A stretch of DNA of 64,000 nucleotides from Streptomyces neyagawaensis (GCF_023516595.1 NZ_JAMGBG010000011.1:1-64000); one strand, 5' to 3'; counted from the stretch's first letter, positions 16,440 to 25,208 are shown. A program made the numbers and translations. Notes: generated by a model from the letters alone, not told the origin.

Positions 16440-17375
16440 TCAGCCCTCCAGCCGCCGCAGGCGTTCCGCGTCGCAGGTGCGGGGGCAGGTGGAGCAGGCC
16501 TCGGTCGGGCGGATCGTGTAGTAGAGGCAGCAGCCCCTGCGCGTGCGGGTCGGGTGCTCGTGGCCGTCGGCCGTGCGCAGTACGCGGAAGTCGGCGCCGC
16601 CCGGGAAGGGCGCGCGGGCGGCGGGCAGCACCTCCGACGCGGCCCTGACCCCGGCGGCCTCGTCGCCTCGTGTGCGCCCGAGGTACCAGAGCCCGGAGAC
16701 CAGGTCGTCGGAGACCATGCCCCACAGAGCCCGCGATCCCCGGCGTACATACGGCCCGAACACCTCCAACACCGGCCCCATGTGGTCCGCCACGGCCGCC
16801 CGCAACTCGGCCCGCAGCGCCTCCTGGTGGGCGACCGTCCGCGCGCCGGTGAGCGCCGCCGCGGGGTCGTCCGGCAGGCAGGCGAGATCGGTTCCGGGGC
16901 GGATCTCGTACGTGCCCGACGCGACGTCCACCCGAATGTCGTCGGGAGCGATGCGTGGGACCCGTCGCTCCAGGTACCAGACACCGCTCATCAACAGGGC
17001 GACCGACCACACATAGTCATGGAGGGCCCGGGAGGCGGCGACATGGCGGGGCGCGGTGTGGTCGTGGCGGCTCAGGATCCGCGCGGCCTCGGCCTCGACG
17101 AACGCCTCCAGCCCTTCCTGACCGTCCGTCAACGTCACGGCTCCCGTGGTCATTGCGGGTGACGGCGCCATGGGGCCTTGGCCCGGTCCCGCGACTCGTA
17201 CGGACAGCACCTCGCACATCTCGCCCAGGCGGCGGTAGGCGGCGGCGAGGAGACCCGCGACGTCCGTCGGGATGGAGGGGAGGACACCCGTGACGTGCGT
17301 GGGCGTGGCGGCGGGGAGGCCCGGGGCGTGCGGGGGAGCGGCGGCCCGGGGGAGCGCCAGGGAGGCCATGGTCAT
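16440..17375 (-). CDS. FhuF-like (2Fe-2S) siderophore-iron reductase
   Basis: About 311 aa. The C terminus has the FhuF-type cluster ligands GCCLYYTIRPTEACSTCP, that is C-C-x10-C-x2-C. The preceding helical domain contains DYVWSVALLMSGVWYLERRVP and GMVSDDLVSGLWYLGR. FhuF proteins reduce ferric iron of imported hydroxamate or other siderophores in the cytoplasm, releasing Fe2+. ATG 17375 with GGAG upstream is a good start. It diverges from the siderophore operon across an iron box, so it is probably co-repressed by DmdR/IdeR. Confidence 0.88.
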   Translation of the reverse strand: MTMASLALPRAAAPPHAPGLPAATPTHVTGVLPSIPTDVAGLLAAAYRRLGEMCEVLSVRVAGPGQGPMAPSPAMTTGAVTLTDGQEGLEAFVEAEAARILSRHDHTAPRHVAASRALHDYVWSVALLMSGVWYLERRVPRIAPDDIRVDVASGTYEIRPGTDLACLPDDPAAALTGARTVAHQEALRAELRAAVADHMGPVLEVFGPYVRRGSRALWGMVSDDLVSGLWYLGRTRGDEAAGVRAASEVLPAARAPFPGGADFRVLRTADGHEHPTRTRRGCCLYYTIRPTEACSTCPRTCDAERLRRLEG

Positions 17376-17412
17376 CGGCAACTCCAGAGCGTGAGGGAGT
17401 TTGGTGAGGCGA

Positions 17413-17431
17413 GGAGGTAAGCCTTACCTTA
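17413..17431. promoter_or_regulatory. Iron box (DmdR/IdeR-type operator)
   Basis: GGAGGTAAGCCTTACCTTA matches 13 of 19 positions of the consensus TTAGGTTAGGCTAACCTAA. It lies 38 bases upstream of the FhuF-like gene (minus) and ahead of the siderophore operon (plus), so one iron-repressed site can control both. Confidence 0.82.
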
Positions 17432-17571
17432 GCTGCAAGATCAAGTGTCGATGGCCAAGTGGGGTGCGGATCGTGAATCGCGGGGCTGACCAGACCGCCT
17501 CCGCGGCCCCCTTCGTCGCCGGCCCGCCCCGTCCGACCCCTCACCCGCCAGCGGAAGCCGTGCACCGTCCC

Positions 17572-18771
17572 ATGCGCCTGTACCTCCTCGCCCTGAACCC
17601 CACCGAATCCGTCACCGAGGGTTTCCTGCCCGCCGCCGCCCGGCTCGGTCCGGACGTCACGATCCTCACCGACCAGCCGGACGCCCATCACACCGCGTAC
17701 CCGGAGCACCCCGGTGTCGAGGTCCTCCCGTGCGACGTACGCGACTTCCGCGCCGTCATCACCCGGATCTCCACCCACCACCGGCCCGCCGCGGTCTTCA
17801 CCAACAGCGACCACCTCCAGACCCAGGCGGCCCTCGCCGCGCAGTACTTCGGGCTGCCGGGCAAGGACTGGCGGGCCACCCTGCGCTGCAAGGACAAGGG
17901 CGAGATGCGCCGCAGGCTCGCCGCCGCCGGGGTGGACGCCGTCTGGTCCGCCGAGATCGCCGAACCGGCCGACCTGACCGGCCCGCCGGTCGCAGACGCG
18001 CCGTACCCTTGCGTCCTCAAGCCCCGCGAGGGCGTCGCCAGCGAGGACGTCGTGCTTGTCGAGAACCCCGCCGACCTCGTCGCCCACGGCAAGGAGATCC
18101 TCGCCCGCCGCCCCGGCGCCACCCTGGTCGTCGAGGAGTATCTGCCGGGTGAGCTGTACACCCTGGAGACCCTCGGAGACGGCCGCGTCCGGCAGGTCCT
18201 CGGCGGCTTCCACACCGAGGTCTCCCCACCGCCGTACTTCATCGAGGAGCGGATGACCTTCGTCCCGGCCCACCCGGAGCCGGTCGTCGCGCAGGTCCTT
18301 GCCCAACTCGACGCACTGGGCGTCGGCTTCGGCGCCTGCCACACCGAGTTCGTCGTCCACGAGGGCCGGGCCCGCGTCATCGAGGTCAACTACCGGGCCA
18401 TCGGCGACCAGTGCGACCTGCTCCTCGCCGAACTGCTCGACCTGCCCCTCTTCGAGCACATCCTGCGCACCCACCTCGGCGAGCCGCTCCCCGCCGACCT
18501 GGAACCACGACGCGACGGCGCCGCCCGCCTGGAGTACCCGTGCGCCGACCGGGCCGGAACGCTCGTCGCGGCACCGCAGCCGACCGAACTCCACGCCGAC
18601 GGCGTCCACCTGACGTACCGTCCGCTGCGCCGCATCGGCGAGCGGCACGAGTTGTACCGGACCAACCGCGACTACCTGGGTGTGCTCCGCGCGACCGGCA
18701 CGGGTCAGGAGGCCGTCGATCAGGCGGTGGCCGACTTCCTCGCCGCACACAGATGGGAGATCCAGCCGTGA
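17572..18771 (+). CDS. ATP-grasp carboxylate-amine ligase of the siderophore operon
   Basis: About 399 aa. The N-terminal preATP-grasp domain has RLYLLALNPTES and VFTNSDHLQTQAALAA. The ATP-grasp core has CKDKGEMRRRLAAAGV, PYPCVLKPREGVASEDV (ATP-binding Lys), VVEEYLPGELYTLE and the metal-binding VIEVNYRAIGDQ. Enzymes of this class form amide or ester bonds through acyl phosphates. As first gene of the operon it probably joins building blocks alongside the IucA/IucC synthetases. The start is uncertain: ATG 17572 fits the fold; GTG 17560 or earlier in-frame starts exist. It overlaps the next gene by GTGA. Confidence 0.85.
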   Translation: MRLYLLALNPTESVTEGFLPAAARLGPDVTILTDQPDAHHTAYPEHPGVEVLPCDVRDFRAVITRISTHHRPAAVFTNSDHLQTQAALAAQYFGLPGKDWRATLRCKDKGEMRRRLAAAGVDAVWSAEIAEPADLTGPPVADAPYPCVLKPREGVASEDVVLVENPADLVAHGKEILARRPGATLVVEEYLPGELYTLETLGDGRVRQVLGGFHTEVSPPPYFIEERMTFVPAHPEPVVAQVLAQLDALGVGFGACHTEFVVHEGRARVIEVNYRAIGDQCDLLLAELLDLPLFEHILRTHLGEPLPADLEPRRDGAARLEYPCADRAGTLVAAPQPTELHADGVHLTYRPLRRIGERHELYRTNRDYLGVLRATGTGQEAVDQAVADFLAAHRWEIQP

Positions 18772-20603
18772 CCTCCACCTCCATCTCTACCTCCGCCTCC
18801 GCCGCAGCCGCCCCAGCCGAGATGGCAGTCCTCACCGCAGCCACCGCGACCGCGGTCCTCACCGAAGCCGCCGTCCCGGAAGCCCCCGACCCCGTCGAGG
18901 CCGCCCTCCTCATTCGCGTGCTCAGCGCCCTGCTCCGCGAGAACGTCGTCGGGCTGCGGGAGAGCAGCACCCTCGTCGAGCGGCCGGACGGCCCCTGGCT
19001 GCGTCTGCCCGTCGGCGACGACGCCCTGCTGCTCCCCGTCACCGAGGACGGCTTCCAGCAGGTGTACGCCGCCCGGCTGCCGCTGCTCCTCCGGGAGTCG
19101 GACGGCACCGCGTATCCGACCTGCGCGAGTGCCCTCGCCCAACTGCGCGCCCTGGCCGACCCCGTCGACCACGGCGGTTTCGACGCCTTCGCCGAGGAGT
19201 GCCGTCAGACCCTCGTGGCGACGAGGCTGCACGACGACACCGCCGAGGAGGTCGCCGACGGGCTCGCCGAGCTGTACGGCACCGACCTCGCCGAATGGAC
19301 GGGGCTGCGCGGCCAGTTGGCGTACGAGACCCTCGCCGCCCGGCTCGACCACCCCGTCTACCCGACCGCACGCGGCCGCGCCGGCGTCGACGAGCGGCAA
19401 CTCCTCGCCCACGCACCGGAGTTCCACCCGGAGTTCCGGCTCCAGTGGCTCGCCCTGCCCCGCGAGTCCGTCACCGTCGCCGGGCAGCTCCCGGACGGGT
19501 GGCCCACCCCCTCCGCCCTCGGTCTAGCCGACCTCGACCGCACCCATGTCGTCCTGCCCGTCCACCCGTCGACCGTCGGCGCGCCCCTCGACGCCGCGCT
19601 CCGCGAGACCGGACTCGTGGGCGCGGCCGTCCTCGCCGACTGGCCGTACCTCGACGTCGTCCCCACCCTGTCGATGCGCACGGTCGCCCCGACCGCGGCT
19701 CCCTCCCTGCACCTCAAACTCCCGCTGGCCACCTCGACCCTGGGCCTGCGGAACAAGCGTTCCGTCAAACCCGGCACCCTCGTCGACGGCGCCGCCGGCC
19801 AGCGGCTGCTGGAGGCGGTGATCGACCGCGAACCCCGTTTCCAGGGCAGGGTGCTGCACGCCGACGAGACGGTGTACGCGCACGCCGGGCACGAACTGCT
19901 CGCCGTCCTGTGCCGCCGCTACCCCGGGGACCTCGACGCCGCCGTCGTCGTCCCGATGGCCGCCCTCCTCGCTGAGGCGCCCGGTGGTGGCCTGGTCGTC
20001 GATCACCTCGCCGCACACCACCACGGCGGTGACGTGATCGCCCTGTTCGACGCGGTGCTCACCCTGCTGTTCGACTGGCAGACGACCCTCTTCGGGTACG
20101 GCATAGCGCTGGAGTCCCACCAGCAGAACATCTCCCTGGTGTTCGGCCCCGCCCACGGTGAACTGCGGCTGCTGCTGAAGGACAACGACGGCCCCCGCGT
20201 CAACAGCACCCGGCTGACCGCCACACTCGGCGGCGGCACCTGGGGCTTCGACGACGACCGGACCTTCGCCCCCGGCGACCGGGCGGTGGCCGACGTGTTC
20301 ACCACGATCACCGTGCACCTCTGCGCGGGCGCCTACGCGTTCGGCCTTGCCCGCCACGGGCGCGCCCCGCTCCCGGTGCTGCTGGACCTCGTACGGGACC
20401 GGCTCACCGAGGCCGTCGACCGGCTCGGCGGCGACGCAGCCGCCGCACTCCGGGAGCGGGTGCTCCACGCCCCCGAACTGCCGGTGAAGGCGATGGTGAC
20501 CGCGGGGACCCTGCTCAGCAAGGAGCGATCGGGTGCCGCCGACATCAACAAGCACTACACGACCGGCCCCAACTACCTCCTCCGGGGCGGAGGTCCGGCG
20601 TGA
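18768..20603 (+). CDS. IucA/IucC-family siderophore synthetase (first copy)
   Basis: About 611 aa from GTG 18768, which overlaps the ATP-grasp stop. Hallmarks of NRPS-independent siderophore synthetases are present: HPVYPTARGRAGV-type HP-x-x-P-x-x-K/R motif, HVVLPVHPS, the ATP-binding SMRTVAP with LKLPLATSTLGLRNKRS, and YGIALESHQQNISLV. The FhuF-like C-terminal helical region follows with ELPVKAMVTAGTLLSKE. It adenylates a carboxylate (often citrate) and couples it to an amine or alcohol. The N terminus carries an unusual Ser/Thr/Ala-rich stretch of about 35 residues. Confidence 0.92.
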   Translation: MTSTSISTSASAAAAPAEMAVLTAATATAVLTEAAVPEAPDPVEAALLIRVLSALLRENVVGLRESSTLVERPDGPWLRLPVGDDALLLPVTEDGFQQVYAARLPLLLRESDGTAYPTCASALAQLRALADPVDHGGFDAFAEECRQTLVATRLHDDTAEEVADGLAELYGTDLAEWTGLRGQLAYETLAARLDHPVYPTARGRAGVDERQLLAHAPEFHPEFRLQWLALPRESVTVAGQLPDGWPTPSALGLADLDRTHVVLPVHPSTVGAPLDAALRETGLVGAAVLADWPYLDVVPTLSMRTVAPTAAPSLHLKLPLATSTLGLRNKRSVKPGTLVDGAAGQRLLEAVIDREPRFQGRVLHADETVYAHAGHELLAVLCRRYPGDLDAAVVVPMAALLAEAPGGGLVVDHLAAHHHGGDVIALFDAVLTLLFDWQTTLFGYGIALESHQQNISLVFGPAHGELRLLLKDNDGPRVNSTRLTATLGGGTWGFDDDRTFAPGDRAVADVFTTITVHLCAGAYAFGLARHGRAPLPVLLDLVRDRLTEAVDRLGGDAAAALRERVLHAPELPVKAMVTAGTLLSKERSGAADINKHYTTGPNYLLRGGGPA

Positions 20604-20619
20604 TGGCCGACCCACGACC

Positions 20620-20724
20620 GGCGATGCGCCCGGCGAAGCCGGCGATACGCCCGATGACCGGTCCGGCGACACGCCGGATGACCGGTCCAACGCCCGGTCC
20701 AACGACACGCCCGGCGACCGGTCC
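20620..20724. repeat. Degenerate 24-bp tandem repeats between the two synthetase genes
   Basis: The 240-base space between the two IucA/IucC genes contains about four units of GGCGAYACGCCSGATGACCGGTCC: 20641-20664, 20665-20688, a half unit at 20689-20700, and 20701-20724, with a worn 21-base unit at 20620-20640. In one plus frame they encode GDTPDDRS repeats, but no credible gene is present. A 65-codon Pro/Arg-rich frame starting GTGATGG at 20600 is also open; I regard it as unlikely to be real. Confidence 0.75.
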
Positions 20725-20843
20725 GGCGCCCCGTCTCGAAGCCGCCCCCTCGCCGCGCCCACGGGTGACGGAACCGTCGCCCCGCCCCTTCCCCTGACCC
20801 TCCCGCCCCACTCAGCCCCCCGCGTACCCGCTGGAGCCCCCGC

Positions 20844-22547
20844 ATGCCTCCGCTGACCGACTCGCTCGGTACCGCTCACCTGCCCACCGCCGACGACGCC
20901 ACGGCCCACACCCTCCTCAACTGCCTGCTGCGCGAGGTGGCCGGGCCCGAACGCCAGACCGCAGTCAGCGACGGCCACCTCCTGCTGAGACTGCCCCGCC
21001 GAGGCCCGCTGCTCCGCGTGGCCCTGCGCCGTACCTCCCTGCTCGGCGCCCACCGCTTCACCGGGCCGGTGCACGAGCAGACCGCGACCGGCTGGACGGC
21101 ACTCGACTGGCGCCGCCTCGCCGAGTACACCCACGACGAACTGACCCTGCGCACCGGTGTCCGCAACGACGAGTTCCTGCACCAGATCGACTCCAGTCAC
21201 CGCACCCTCGCCGCCGCGCTCGCCGACCGCGACACCGACCCCCACGGGCGCCCCGACTACCTCGCCTCCGAGCAGTCCCTGCTGTTCGGGCACCGCTTCC
21301 ACCCCACGCCGAAAGCCCGCACCGGCGACGCCGACGCCTGGCGGTCGTACGCCCCGGAGGCCCGCGCCGTCTTCCCGCTGCGCCACCTCGCCGTACGCGA
21401 GGACCTGATCGCCCAGGAGAGCGCCGAGCCCGGCGCCACCGCCGTCCTCGACCCGGAACGCGGCGACGTCCCCGAGGGCTACCGGCTGCTGCCCGCGCAC
21501 CCCTGGCAGTACGAGATGCTCCGCGAACACCGCCTGCTGCGGGACGCCCTCGGGCGCGGCGACATCCTCGACCTCGGGCCAGGCGGCACCGAGTACGCGG
21601 CCACCGCCTCCGTCCGCACCCTCTTCGACGGCGACGCCTTCCTGAAGTTCAGCCTCAACGTCCGCATCACCAACTGCGTCCGCAGACACGCCCGTTACGA
21701 ACTCTCCGGCGCCGTCGCCCTCACCCGCGCCCTCGCCCCGGCCCTGGCCGACCTGGAGGCCCGCTTCCCCGGCAGCGCGCTGCTCCGCGAACCCGCCTAC
21801 CGCAGCCTCGCCCTGCCCGGCCCCGACGGCACCCCCGACCGCGCCCTGCTCGAAGGCTTCGGTGTGATCGTTCGCGAGGGCCTGTCCCGGAGGCTCCCGT
21901 CCGGCACGACCCCGCTGCTCGCGGCGGCCGTCGCCGACGAGTACCCCACCGGCCCGGCCCACATCTCCCGGCTCCTGTCCGGACGCGGCCCCGAGGCGGC
22001 GCTCGACTGGTGGCGGGCCTACCTCCGCCTCCTCGTCCCGCCCGTCCTGTCCGCCTTCTTCGACCACGGCGTCGTCCTGGAACCCCACCTTCAGAACGTG
22101 CTGATCTGTGTCGACACCGACGGCATGCCCGCCCGGGTCCTCTTCCGCGACCTGGAGGGCACCAAGCTCGTCCCCGACCAGCACGCCGACACCCTCGCCG
22201 CCCTCCCGCCCGAGGTCGCCGGCCCGATGACGTACGACGCCCGGCGCGGCTGGGACCGGATCGTGTACTGCCTGCTGGTCAACCACCTCGCCGAGCTGCT
22301 CGCCGCCCTCGCCGATCTGCACCCCGAGACCGAGGCCGACCTGTGGGCGGCGGTCCGCGCCGTGCTGCGGGCCCACGCCGACGAGGAGAGCCGCCCGCCC
22401 TTCCTCGCCGCCCTGCTGGCCGGGGTGCCGCTGCCCGCCAAGGCCAACCTGCTCACCCGTTGGGAACGCAAGGCCGACCGTGAGGCCGGCTATGTCCGCC
22501 TGCCCTCGCCCCTCGCCGAGGACATCCTCCGCTGGAGCGCCCGATGA
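20844..22547 (+). CDS. IucA/IucC-family siderophore synthetase (second copy)
   Basis: 567 aa. Motifs in order: ASEQSLLFGHRFHPTPKAR (the conserved G-H-x-x-H-P-x-x-K), RLLPAHPWQYEML, the ATP site TASVRTLFDGDAFLKFSLNVRITNCVRR (key residues S-x-R-T and K-x-x-L-x-x-R-I-T-N), and HGVVLEPHLQNVLICVD. Gly-rich end segments RDLEGTKL and VYCLLVNHL match the family. It should catalyse a second condensation on the product of the first synthetase. It ends in ATGA overlap with the decarboxylase gene. Confidence 0.93.
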   Translation: MPPLTDSLGTAHLPTADDATAHTLLNCLLREVAGPERQTAVSDGHLLLRLPRRGPLLRVALRRTSLLGAHRFTGPVHEQTATGWTALDWRRLAEYTHDELTLRTGVRNDEFLHQIDSSHRTLAAALADRDTDPHGRPDYLASEQSLLFGHRFHPTPKARTGDADAWRSYAPEARAVFPLRHLAVREDLIAQESAEPGATAVLDPERGDVPEGYRLLPAHPWQYEMLREHRLLRDALGRGDILDLGPGGTEYAATASVRTLFDGDAFLKFSLNVRITNCVRRHARYELSGAVALTRALAPALADLEARFPGSALLREPAYRSLALPGPDGTPDRALLEGFGVIVREGLSRRLPSGTTPLLAAAVADEYPTGPAHISRLLSGRGPEAALDWWRAYLRLLVPPVLSAFFDHGVVLEPHLQNVLICVDTDGMPARVLFRDLEGTKLVPDQHADTLAALPPEVAGPMTYDARRGWDRIVYCLLVNHLAELLAALADLHPETEADLWAAVRAVLRAHADEESRPPFLAALLAGVPLPAKANLLTRWERKADREAGYVRLPSPLAEDILRWSAR

Positions 22548-23734
22548 CCGCCCCGACCCCCGCCGTACGCGACCGTGTCCTGTCCCTGAGGCCGACCGAA
22601 CTCCCCGCCTACGTCTACGACATGTCGGCCCTGCGCGAGCACGCCGCCGGGGTACGGTCCGCGTTGCCCGACCGGGTCGAGCTGTACTACGCCGCGAAGG
22701 CCAACTCCGAGCCGGAGCTCCTCACCGCGCTCGGCCCGTACGTCGACGGCTACGAGGCCTCCTCCGGCGGTGAACTCGTCCATGTCGCCGAGTCCGTTCC
22801 CGGCCGGCCGCTCGCCTTCGGCGGGCCCGGAAAGACCCCCGAGGAGATCACGACGGCGCTGGAGCGCGGCGTCGAGCGCTTCCACGTGGAGAGCGAGCAC
22901 GACCTGCGGATGCTCGCCGACCTGTCCCGGCGGATCGCGCCGGGCCGCCGGGTGGCGGTCCTCCTCCGCTTCAACCTCGCCGTCGCGGACGGCTCCCTCG
23001 CGGGCAGCGCCCTCGAGATGGGCGGGCGCCCCACCCCGTTCGGCATCGACCCCACCCGGGCGGCGGACGTCCTGCGCACCCTCACCGACGGGAGCTGCGC
23101 CCACCTCGAACTGCGGGGCGTCCACGCGCACCTGGCCAGCGGCCTCGACGCCCCCGAGCAACTGTCCGTCGCCCGCTCGATCGTCGACTGGTCGACCGGC
23201 CTCGGCGTGCCCCTCGCCGAGGTGAACATCGGCGGCGGCATGGCCGTCGACTACGCCGACCCGGACCGCCGCTTCGACTGGCCGTCGTACGGGGACGGAC
23301 TTGCCCGTCTCCTCGACGACCACCCGGGACTGACGCTGCGCATCGAACCCGGGCGCGCCCTGACCGCCTACTGCGGCTGGTACGCCACCGAGGTGCTGGA
23401 TGTGAAGCACAGCCACGGCGAGGAGTTCGCCGTGGTGCGCGGCGGCACCCACCATTTGCGCACTCCGGCGACCAAGGGCCACGACCAGCCCTGCTCGGTG
23501 CTGCCCGTGGGGGAGTGGCCCCACCCGTGGCCGCGTCCCACGGCCGAAGGGGACCGTGTCACCCTCACCGGCCAGCTCTGCACCCCCAAGGACCTCCTCG
23601 CCCGGAACGTCCACGCGCCGGGGCTCCGCGCGGGGGACAGGGTGGCGTTCTCCCTCGCGGGCGCCTACGCCTGGAACATCTCCCACCACGACTTCCTGAT
23701 GCACCCGCACCCCGGGTTCCACTTCGTGGACTGA
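22544..23734 (+). CDS. PLP-dependent (type III fold) decarboxylase, SbnH-like
   Basis: 396 aa. PLP lysine lies in LYYAAKANSEPELL, the glycine loop in NIGGGMAVDYADP, the phosphate site in IEPGRALTAYCGWY and the dimer-interface acid/Cys region in GQLCTPKDLLARN. The fold is that of diaminopimelate/ornithine decarboxylases. In NRPS-independent siderophore operons such as staphyloferrin B, the SbnH homologue decarboxylates a citryl-amino-acid intermediate; supplying a diamine is the alternative. It is translationally coupled to the second synthetase and is the last gene of the core operon. Confidence 0.9.
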   Translation: MTAPTPAVRDRVLSLRPTELPAYVYDMSALREHAAGVRSALPDRVELYYAAKANSEPELLTALGPYVDGYEASSGGELVHVAESVPGRPLAFGGPGKTPEEITTALERGVERFHVESEHDLRMLADLSRRIAPGRRVAVLLRFNLAVADGSLAGSALEMGGRPTPFGIDPTRAADVLRTLTDGSCAHLELRGVHAHLASGLDAPEQLSVARSIVDWSTGLGVPLAEVNIGGGMAVDYADPDRRFDWPSYGDGLARLLDDHPGLTLRIEPGRALTAYCGWYATEVLDVKHSHGEEFAVVRGGTHHLRTPATKGHDQPCSVLPVGEWPHPWPRPTAEGDRVTLTGQLCTPKDLLARNVHAPGLRAGDRVAFSLAGAYAWNISHHDFLMHPHPGFHFVD

Positions 23735-23822
23735 GCCGCCCTCTCCACCCCCCGGCCGCCGCCCCCACCGCTGCCGCGCCCGAACCGTCCGCCCTCCGCG
23801 ACCGTCCCTCCGTGTGTGACCG

Positions 23823-23882
23823 TTGACAGGCGGGCGGGGCGGGCGCAGACTCATCACCACAACTTAGTGAACTGAATTTCAC
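23823..23882 (+). promoter_or_regulatory. Putative pobA promoter with overlapping inverted repeat
   Basis: TTGACA at 23823-23828 and CAGACT at 23846-23851 are separated by 17 bases, a good vegetative-type promoter. Just downstream GTGAACTGAATTTCAC (23867-23882) has inverted arms GTGAA/TTCAC and would overlap the transcript start, as expected for a repressor operator. No regulator gene is adjacent. Confidence 0.5.
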
Positions 23883-23959
23883 CTGACGAACATCTGACGA
23901 ACCAGGTCGGCTCCCCGAGGCGGGACGCGGCTCGTCCTCAACGGCGAGGAGTACTACTC

Positions 23960-25144
23960 ATGCACACCACCGTCGGCATCATCGGCGGCGGCCCGGCCGG
24001 GCTGCTGCTGGCCCGTCTGCTGCACAACGCCGGCATCGACAGTGTGGTTCTGGAACGCAAGGACCGGGCGTACGTCGAGCAGCGGCAGCGCGCCGGAATC
24101 CTGGAGCAGGCCACCGTCGACGTGCTGCGGGCCTGTGGCGCCGGCGCCCGTCTCGACGCCGAGGGGATGCCGCACGACGGCATCGAGCTGCGCTTCGCCG
24201 GCCGTGCCCACCGCGTCGACTTCCCCGAGCTGACCGGCGGCCGCCGCGTGTGGGTCTACGCCCAGACCGAGGTCGTCAAGGACCTGGTCGCCCTCCAGCT
24301 CGCCGACGGCGGCCCGCTGCTGTTCGAGGCCGAGGTGCACGCCGTGGAGGGCGTGGACGGCGACCGCCCGGTGATCCGGTACACGCATGAGGGTCGCGAA
24401 CAGACCCTGACCTGCGACTACGTGGTCGGTTGCGACGGCTTCCACGGCGTGGCTCGCGACGCCGTCCCGGAGGGCGTGCGGACGACGTACGAGCGCACCT
24501 ACCCCTACTCCTGGCTGGGCATCCTGGCCGACGCCCCGCCCGTCTACGACGAGCTGATCTACGCCCACTCCGAGCGGGGCTTCGCGCTGGCCAGCATGCG
24601 GTCGCCGTCCGTGAGCCGCCTCTACCTCCAGGTCCCCAACGGCACCGACCCCGCCGACTGGTCCGACGAGCGGATCTGGGACGAGCTGGACGCCCGGTTC
24701 GCCCTGACCGCGAACCCCGGCTGGCGGCTCAAGCGCGGAACCGTCACCGCCAAGGCCGTCCTGCCGATGCGCAGCCACGTCACCGAGCCGATGCGGTACG
24801 GCCGCCTCCTCCTCGCCGGCGACGCCGCCCACATCGTGCCGCCCACCGGCGCCAAGGGCCTCAACCTCGCCGCCACCGACGTCATCGTGCTCGCCCGCGC
24901 CTTCGCGCGGCTGAAGGAGACCGGGTCGACGGAGCTGCTCGACGCGTACTCCGACACCTGTCTGCGCCGGGTGTGGCGGGCCGAGCACTTCTCGTACTTC
25001 ATGACCACGACCCTGCACGCCGACCCGGAGCAGCCCCCGTTCGAGACCAAGCTCCAGCTCTCCCAGCTGCACCGCGTCGCCACGTCCCGCCACGCGGCGG
25101 CCGAACTGGCCGAGAACTACACCGGGCTGGCGCTGGAAGGCTGA
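23960..25144 (+). CDS. pobA: 4-Hydroxybenzoate 3-monooxygenase (PobA type)
   Basis: 394 aa, exactly the usual PobA length. FAD-binding GIIGGGPAGLLLARLLHNAGI is followed by the PobA-specific QRQRAGILEQATVDVLR, VVGCDGFHGVARDAVP (DG motif) and GDAAHIVPPTGAKGLNLAATDV. It hydroxylates 4-hydroxybenzoate to protocatechuate with NAD(P)H and O2 in the cytosol. It follows the siderophore operon by 225 bases and has its own promoter. No protocatechuate ring-cleavage genes are adjacent, so the catechol could feed the beta-ketoadipate pathway elsewhere or, more speculatively, siderophore assembly. Confidence 0.93.
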   Translation: MHTTVGIIGGGPAGLLLARLLHNAGIDSVVLERKDRAYVEQRQRAGILEQATVDVLRACGAGARLDAEGMPHDGIELRFAGRAHRVDFPELTGGRRVWVYAQTEVVKDLVALQLADGGPLLFEAEVHAVEGVDGDRPVIRYTHEGREQTLTCDYVVGCDGFHGVARDAVPEGVRTTYERTYPYSWLGILADAPPVYDELIYAHSERGFALASMRSPSVSRLYLQVPNGTDPADWSDERIWDELDARFALTANPGWRLKRGTVTAKAVLPMRSHVTEPMRYGRLLLAGDAAHIVPPTGAKGLNLAATDVIVLARAFARLKETGSTELLDAYSDTCLRRVWRAEHFSYFMTTTLHADPEQPPFETKLQLSQLHRVATSRHAAAELAENYTGLALEG

Positions 25145-25173
25145 CCACCCACCGGAAGGCTGACCACCCACCA

Positions 25174-25208
25174 GAAGGGGCGCCCCGCACAACACGGGAC
25201 GCCCCTTC
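25174..25208. terminator. Hairpin between pobA and the converging small gene
   Basis: GAAGGGGCG and CGCCCCTTC pair as a perfect 9-bp stem around a 17-base loop, placed between convergent genes. There is no T-run, so it is the U-less hairpin type common in streptomycetes. A 19-base direct duplication (GGCTGACCACCCACCRGAA) lies immediately upstream and includes the pobA stop codon. Confidence 0.6.

Noticed and set aside
16554..18750. Overlapping long frames opposite FhuF-like and ATP-grasp genes
   Set aside because: Shadows of verified genes with no recognisable domains.
20600..20797. 65-codon Pro/Arg-rich frame coupled to the first synthetase
   Set aside because: Follows from the 24-bp repeat composition; no independent evidence of coding.
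19524..22376. 950-codon minus-strand open frame across both siderophore synthetases
   Set aside because: Composition is the antisense shadow of GC-rich codons; no motifs, and both plus-strand genes have full family signatures.
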